Origin: an uncultured Methanofollis sp.
GTDB lineage: Archaea; Halobacteriota; Methanomicrobia; Methanomicrobiales; Methanofollaceae
Reading direction: 5' to 3'
Length of the DNA: 7,752 nucleotides
Assembly: GCF_937919355.1 (NCBI RefSeq)
Contig: NZ_CALFSA010000225.1
Coordinates: 1-7,752 of the forward strand
The notes beneath the pieces are model-generated. The model was not told the DNA's origin and did not search any database. It was given only the letters and a program-made list of their open reading frames with translations. Both the position numbers and the translations under genes were made by a program. Positions 5,762 to 7,752 of the stretch are shown here, one piece after another. Each line of letters opens with the position of its first letter. The first letter of the stretch is position 1.

Positions 5762-7237
5762 ATGAAAGTCCACTTCAACGACGAGAGTTTCTCCTTCCAG
5801 TACCTCCGCGTCCTCGGGACGATCGCCGCCGGAGGTGCGGACATCGGCGAGTGCCTGATGACCGCCGCACGGATCAGGGAACATGACGTCGAGAGCTGGT
5901 ATGCAGAGTGGCGGCGGACGGCCGAACAGGTTGAGGGCTATGCCTGCGAGGCCGGTGCCGGCCGCGTCAGCGCCGGAGAGGCATATATGCGGGCTTTCTC
6001 CTATTACCGGACGGCTGAGTTCTTCCTCCACGGGGACCCGGCCGACCCGCGGATCGTCGAGACCTGGGGGAAATCGCGCACCTGCTTCAGGCAGGCCCTC
6101 GCCCGCCTCGGCGTCGGGCACGAGATCGTCGCCATCCCGTATGAGGGGACGACCCTCCCCGGTTATTTCTTCCCGGCGGGCAGGGAAGGGCGGCCGACCG
6201 TCGTCCTCACCACCGGCTTCGACGGCACCGCCGAGGAACTCTACCTTGACTACGGGGTCTCGGCCCTGAAGAGAGGATACAACGTCCTCGCCTTCGAGGG
6301 GCCAGGACAGGGCGCCGTGCTGCGGGAGCAGGGCCTGACCTTCAGGCCCGACTGGGAAGCGGTCGTGACCCCGGCCATAGACTGGCTCCTCGCCCGGCCG
6401 GAGGTCGACCGCGAGCGGGTCGCCATCATCGGCGCCTCGATGGGCGGCTACCTGGCGCCGCGGGCGGCCGCCCGCGACCACCGGATCGCCGCACTCGTCG
6501 CCAACGGCGGGGTCTTCGACGCCGACTACACGAAACTGACCGTGATGGCGAAGGACGTCATCAAGGTCCTCCACACCGACCCCGCCACCTTCGACGCCGC
6601 CGTGCGGGAGGTGATGAAGACCGACCCCGCGATCCGCTGGGCCTTCAGGCACGGCATGTACGTCTACGGCGCCGCCTCGCCGCACGAGTGGCTCCTCATG
6701 TCGCAGGCCTACACTCTTGCGGGGATTGCCGGCGATATCGCATGCCCCACCCTGGTCATCGAGGCCGCAAACGAGCGTTCATTCCCGGGCAGGGCCCGCC
6801 TCCTCTACGACGCCCTCGCCTGCGAGAAGGAGTGGATGCCCTTCCCGGCCGCCGAGGGGATCGAGGAGCACTGCGGCACCGGCGGCACGATGCGGCGGAA
6901 CCAGCGGATCTTCGACTGGCTCGACCGGGTGCTCCGGGCGGGGGAAGACGAGACGGGAACAACAGATAGACGATCGTCCCAGAAACGACATATACTCCAC
7001 CAGAGATATTTCGCATCGTGGAGAAGGCCCGGTGCCCTGACAGGGCCCTGCACGACTCGCACCGGGAGACCCCTCCTCCACCCCGGGGAAAGGTATGGAG
7101 AAAAAGAAAGGGAAAATCATCCTCCTAGTGGTTGTCCTCGTCACGGTCGTCACCGTCGCCAGCATCCATCTCGTAAACCAGAGCGAGGAGACCCGCATCG
7201 AAGAGCAGAAAGAGGCCATTCGCCAGACCATCCCTGA
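5762..7237 (+). CDS. Alpha/beta hydrolase (FrsA / 2,6-dihydroxypseudooxynicotine hydrolase-like) with an anomalous read-through tail
   Basis: The first ~393 residues form a complete serine hydrolase of the large alpha/beta family with an N-terminal helical cap (about 1-120). The core follows: PTVVLTTGFDGTAEELY (145-161), the nucleophile elbow GASMGG with S226, the acid region VIEAANERSFPG (E338 is the likely acid, where related proteins often have Asp), and the catalytic His in EGIEEHCGTGG (H370). Family members normally end soon after FDWLDRVLRAG. Here the frame runs to 7237 with a tail rich in Arg, Pro and His (about 404-491). That tail crosses a promoter-like sequence and 143 nt of the next gene, and reads like out-of-frame DNA. 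A +1 base in the G-run at 6940-6944 would move reading onto a TAG at 6967-6969, giving a normal end. The stop was probably lost by mutation or sequencing error. The substrate is unknown. Expression is likely from its own promoter. Confidence 0.82.
   Translation: MKVHFNDESFSFQYLRVLGTIAAGGADIGECLMTAARIREHDVESWYAEWRRTAEQVEGYACEAGAGRVSAGEAYMRAFSYYRTAEFFLHGDPADPRIVETWGKSRTCFRQALARLGVGHEIVAIPYEGTTLPGYFFPAGREGRPTVVLTTGFDGTAEELYLDYGVSALKRGYNVLAFEGPGQGAVLREQGLTFRPDWEAVVTPAIDWLLARPEVDRERVAIIGASMGGYLAPRAAARDHRIAALVANGGVFDADYTKLTVMAKDVIKVLHTDPATFDAAVREVMKTDPAIRWAFRHGMYVYGAASPHEWLLMSQAYTLAGIAGDIACPTLVIEAANERSFPGRARLLYDALACEKEWMPFPAAEGIEEHCGTGGTMRRNQRIFDWLDRVLRAGEDETGTTDRRSSQKRHILHQRYFASWRRPGALTGPCTTRTGRPLLHPGERYGEKERENHPPSGCPRHGRHRRQHPSRKPERGDPHRRAERGHSPDHP
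6969..6978. repeat. Perfect 10-bp palindrome GACGATCGTC
   Basis: A self-complementary 10-mer immediately upstream of the promoter-like sequence of the following gene. It is long enough to be a binding site for a dimeric regulator but may be chance in GC-rich DNA. Confidence 0.45.
6981..6996 (+). promoter_or_regulatory. Putative BRE/TATA promoter for the membrane-anchored protein gene
   Basis: AGAAACGA followed by CATATACT (6989-6996) resembles BRE plus TATA. The predicted start near 7018-7020 gives a leader of about 75 nt before the ATG at 7095. It lies inside the anomalous tail of the hydrolase frame, which supports that tail being originally non-coding. Confidence 0.45.
7034..7046. repeat. 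13-bp inverted repeat GCCCTG-A-CAGGGC
   Basis: Two perfect 6-bp arms around one base, between the predicted transcription start and the ATG at 7095. The one-base centre is too tight for an RNA hairpin to form fully, so a DNA operator is the more natural reading. Function is unknown. Confidence 0.45.
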
Positions 7238-7583
7238 CATCAACGACCGGGACCTGGAGTACCTAATGTCCAGGAACATCTATGCCACCTATGGAACGGT
7301 CCGGCATAACCAGGACCTCGATGAGATACTCCGGTCGGCAAAAGAAGAATTCAAAGAGAAAGATTTCTACCATTGGGACGGCGGCGGCGGCCCGATCTTC
7401 GGCCATGGCGTCGATTATCTGAGGTGCATCGAGATCTACCTCTATGACGAATTCCCGGTGACCAGGGCGACCACAGACGAGATCTATCAGGTCATCGAGG
7501 CGCATGCCCGTGAGACCGGGACAAACGACACGCCCGTTATCTTCATCCGAGCCGGCCTCATCAAACTCGATACGAGAATATAG
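7095..7583 (+). CDS. Hypothetical N-terminally membrane-anchored protein, 162 aa
   Basis: Not recognised as a named family. A positively charged start (MEKKKGK) and a hydrophobic helix (residues 8-26, IILLVVVLVTVVTVASIHL) predict a single membrane anchor or uncleaved signal, with the rest outside the cell. No lipobox cysteine is seen. The outer part begins with a charged helix (EETRIEEQKEAIRQ, 31-44). It continues with YATYGTV (63-69), a glycine-rich turn HWDGGGGPIFGHG (93-105) and alternating strands and helices (CIEIYLYDEF, DEIYQVIEAHARETG, DTPVIFIRAG), giving a compact alpha/beta domain. GGGG at 7085-7088 is the Shine-Dalgarno candidate. The gene overlaps the hydrolase's anomalous tail by 143 nt. 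Its balanced composition and clean membrane segment argue that this frame is the real one. It is less GC-rich than the genes to its left, so recent acquisition is possible. Confidence 0.78.
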   Translation: MEKKKGKIILLVVVLVTVVTVASIHLVNQSEETRIEEQKEAIRQTIPDINDRDLEYLMSRNIYATYGTVRHNQDLDEILRSAKEEFKEKDFYHWDGGGGPIFGHGVDYLRCIEIYLYDEFPVTRATTDEIYQVIEAHARETGTNDTPVIFIRAGLIKLDTRI

Positions 7584-7608
7584 GCAAGACCCCCCAAAAG
7601 ATGGGCGA

Positions 7609-7616
7609 ACATTATA
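7609..7616 (+). promoter_or_regulatory. Putative TATA box upstream of the partial membrane protein gene
   Basis: ACATTATA, centred about 26 nt upstream of the ATG at 7639, would place transcription start at or next to the start codon, that is, a leaderless mRNA. GGAG at 7623-7626 is 12 nt from the ATG, too far for an ideal Shine-Dalgarno site, which also favours leaderless translation. Confidence 0.45.
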
Positions 7617-7638
7617 GTACGCCGGAGATATTCGATCC

Positions 7639-7752
7639 ATGCCACGAATAAATAATCCAGACAGAAAAAATCTCATTCTCCTATTTTACGTCTCCATCTT
7701 TGCTCTCCTCGCCGCCGCCCTGTATTTTTTCAGGGGCGAAGGCGGGTCCGTC
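7639..7752 (+). CDS. Partial gene for a small membrane-anchored protein, cut by the window end
   Basis: The first 38 codons of an open frame running off the window. After a polar start (MPRINNPDRKN) comes a hydrophobic helix (residues 12-31, LILLFYVSIFALLAAALYFF) and then RGEGGSV, the layout of a single-pass anchor or signal sequence. It lies 55 nt after the previous gene and has its own TATA-like element. The general design (short basic or polar start, one membrane helix) matches the preceding gene, so the two may belong to a local set of cell-surface proteins. Nothing about function can be said from this fragment, and no residues match a family I know. Confidence 0.6.
   Translation, partial: MPRINNPDRKNLILLFYVSIFALLAAALYFFRGEGGSV

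Overview
The window is GC-rich and reads as archaeal, most likely a methanogen of the Methanomicrobiales (a Methanofollis- or Methanoculleus-like genome). This placement rests on gene content and style only. The genes combine Shine-Dalgarno-type starts and overlapping stop/start codons with BRE/TATA promoters, and the central operon carries enzymes of the archaeal 'modified mevalonate' route. The genus is a guess; a 16S or protein search would settle it.

Left half (2-4570, all on +): a tightly packed run of five genes that looks like one operon. An HD-domain phosphohydrolase is followed 7 nt later by a UbiX-type flavin prenyltransferase. That gene overlaps by 26 nt a UbiD-family decarboxylase, which overlaps by 1 nt the large subunit of an aconitase-X-type dehydratase. 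A 131-residue protein of unknown function closes the run. The coherent reading is isoprenoid synthesis. The AcnX protein (phosphomevalonate dehydratase large subunit) makes trans-anhydromevalonate 5-phosphate. The UbiD homologue decarboxylates it to isopentenyl phosphate, and UbiX makes the prenylated FMN that UbiD needs. The AcnX small subunit is not in the window. Bacterial-style names such as 'ubiquinone biosynthesis decarboxylase' would be misleading for such an organism.

Middle (4571-5761): an accessory zone. A VapBC toxin-antitoxin pair lies on the - strand, convergent with the operon. It has its own TATA box embedded in a 24-nt perfectly alternating pyrimidine-purine tract. Next comes an 85-codon remnant of a proline iminopeptidase in which the N-terminus and C-terminus are joined in frame and the catalytic middle is missing.

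Right part (5762-7752, all on +): an alpha/beta hydrolase of the FrsA / 2,6-dihydroxypseudooxynicotine hydrolase-like type with a good promoter. Its reading frame runs about 90 codons past the expected C-terminus into the next gene, suggesting a lost stop codon or a frameshift. Two short genes for N-terminally membrane-anchored proteins of unknown function follow; the second is cut by the window edge. Their promoters share a GAGATATT(T)CG element. Base composition is visibly less GC-rich from about 7095 onward.

No tRNA, rRNA, CRISPR array or insertion sequence was recognised.
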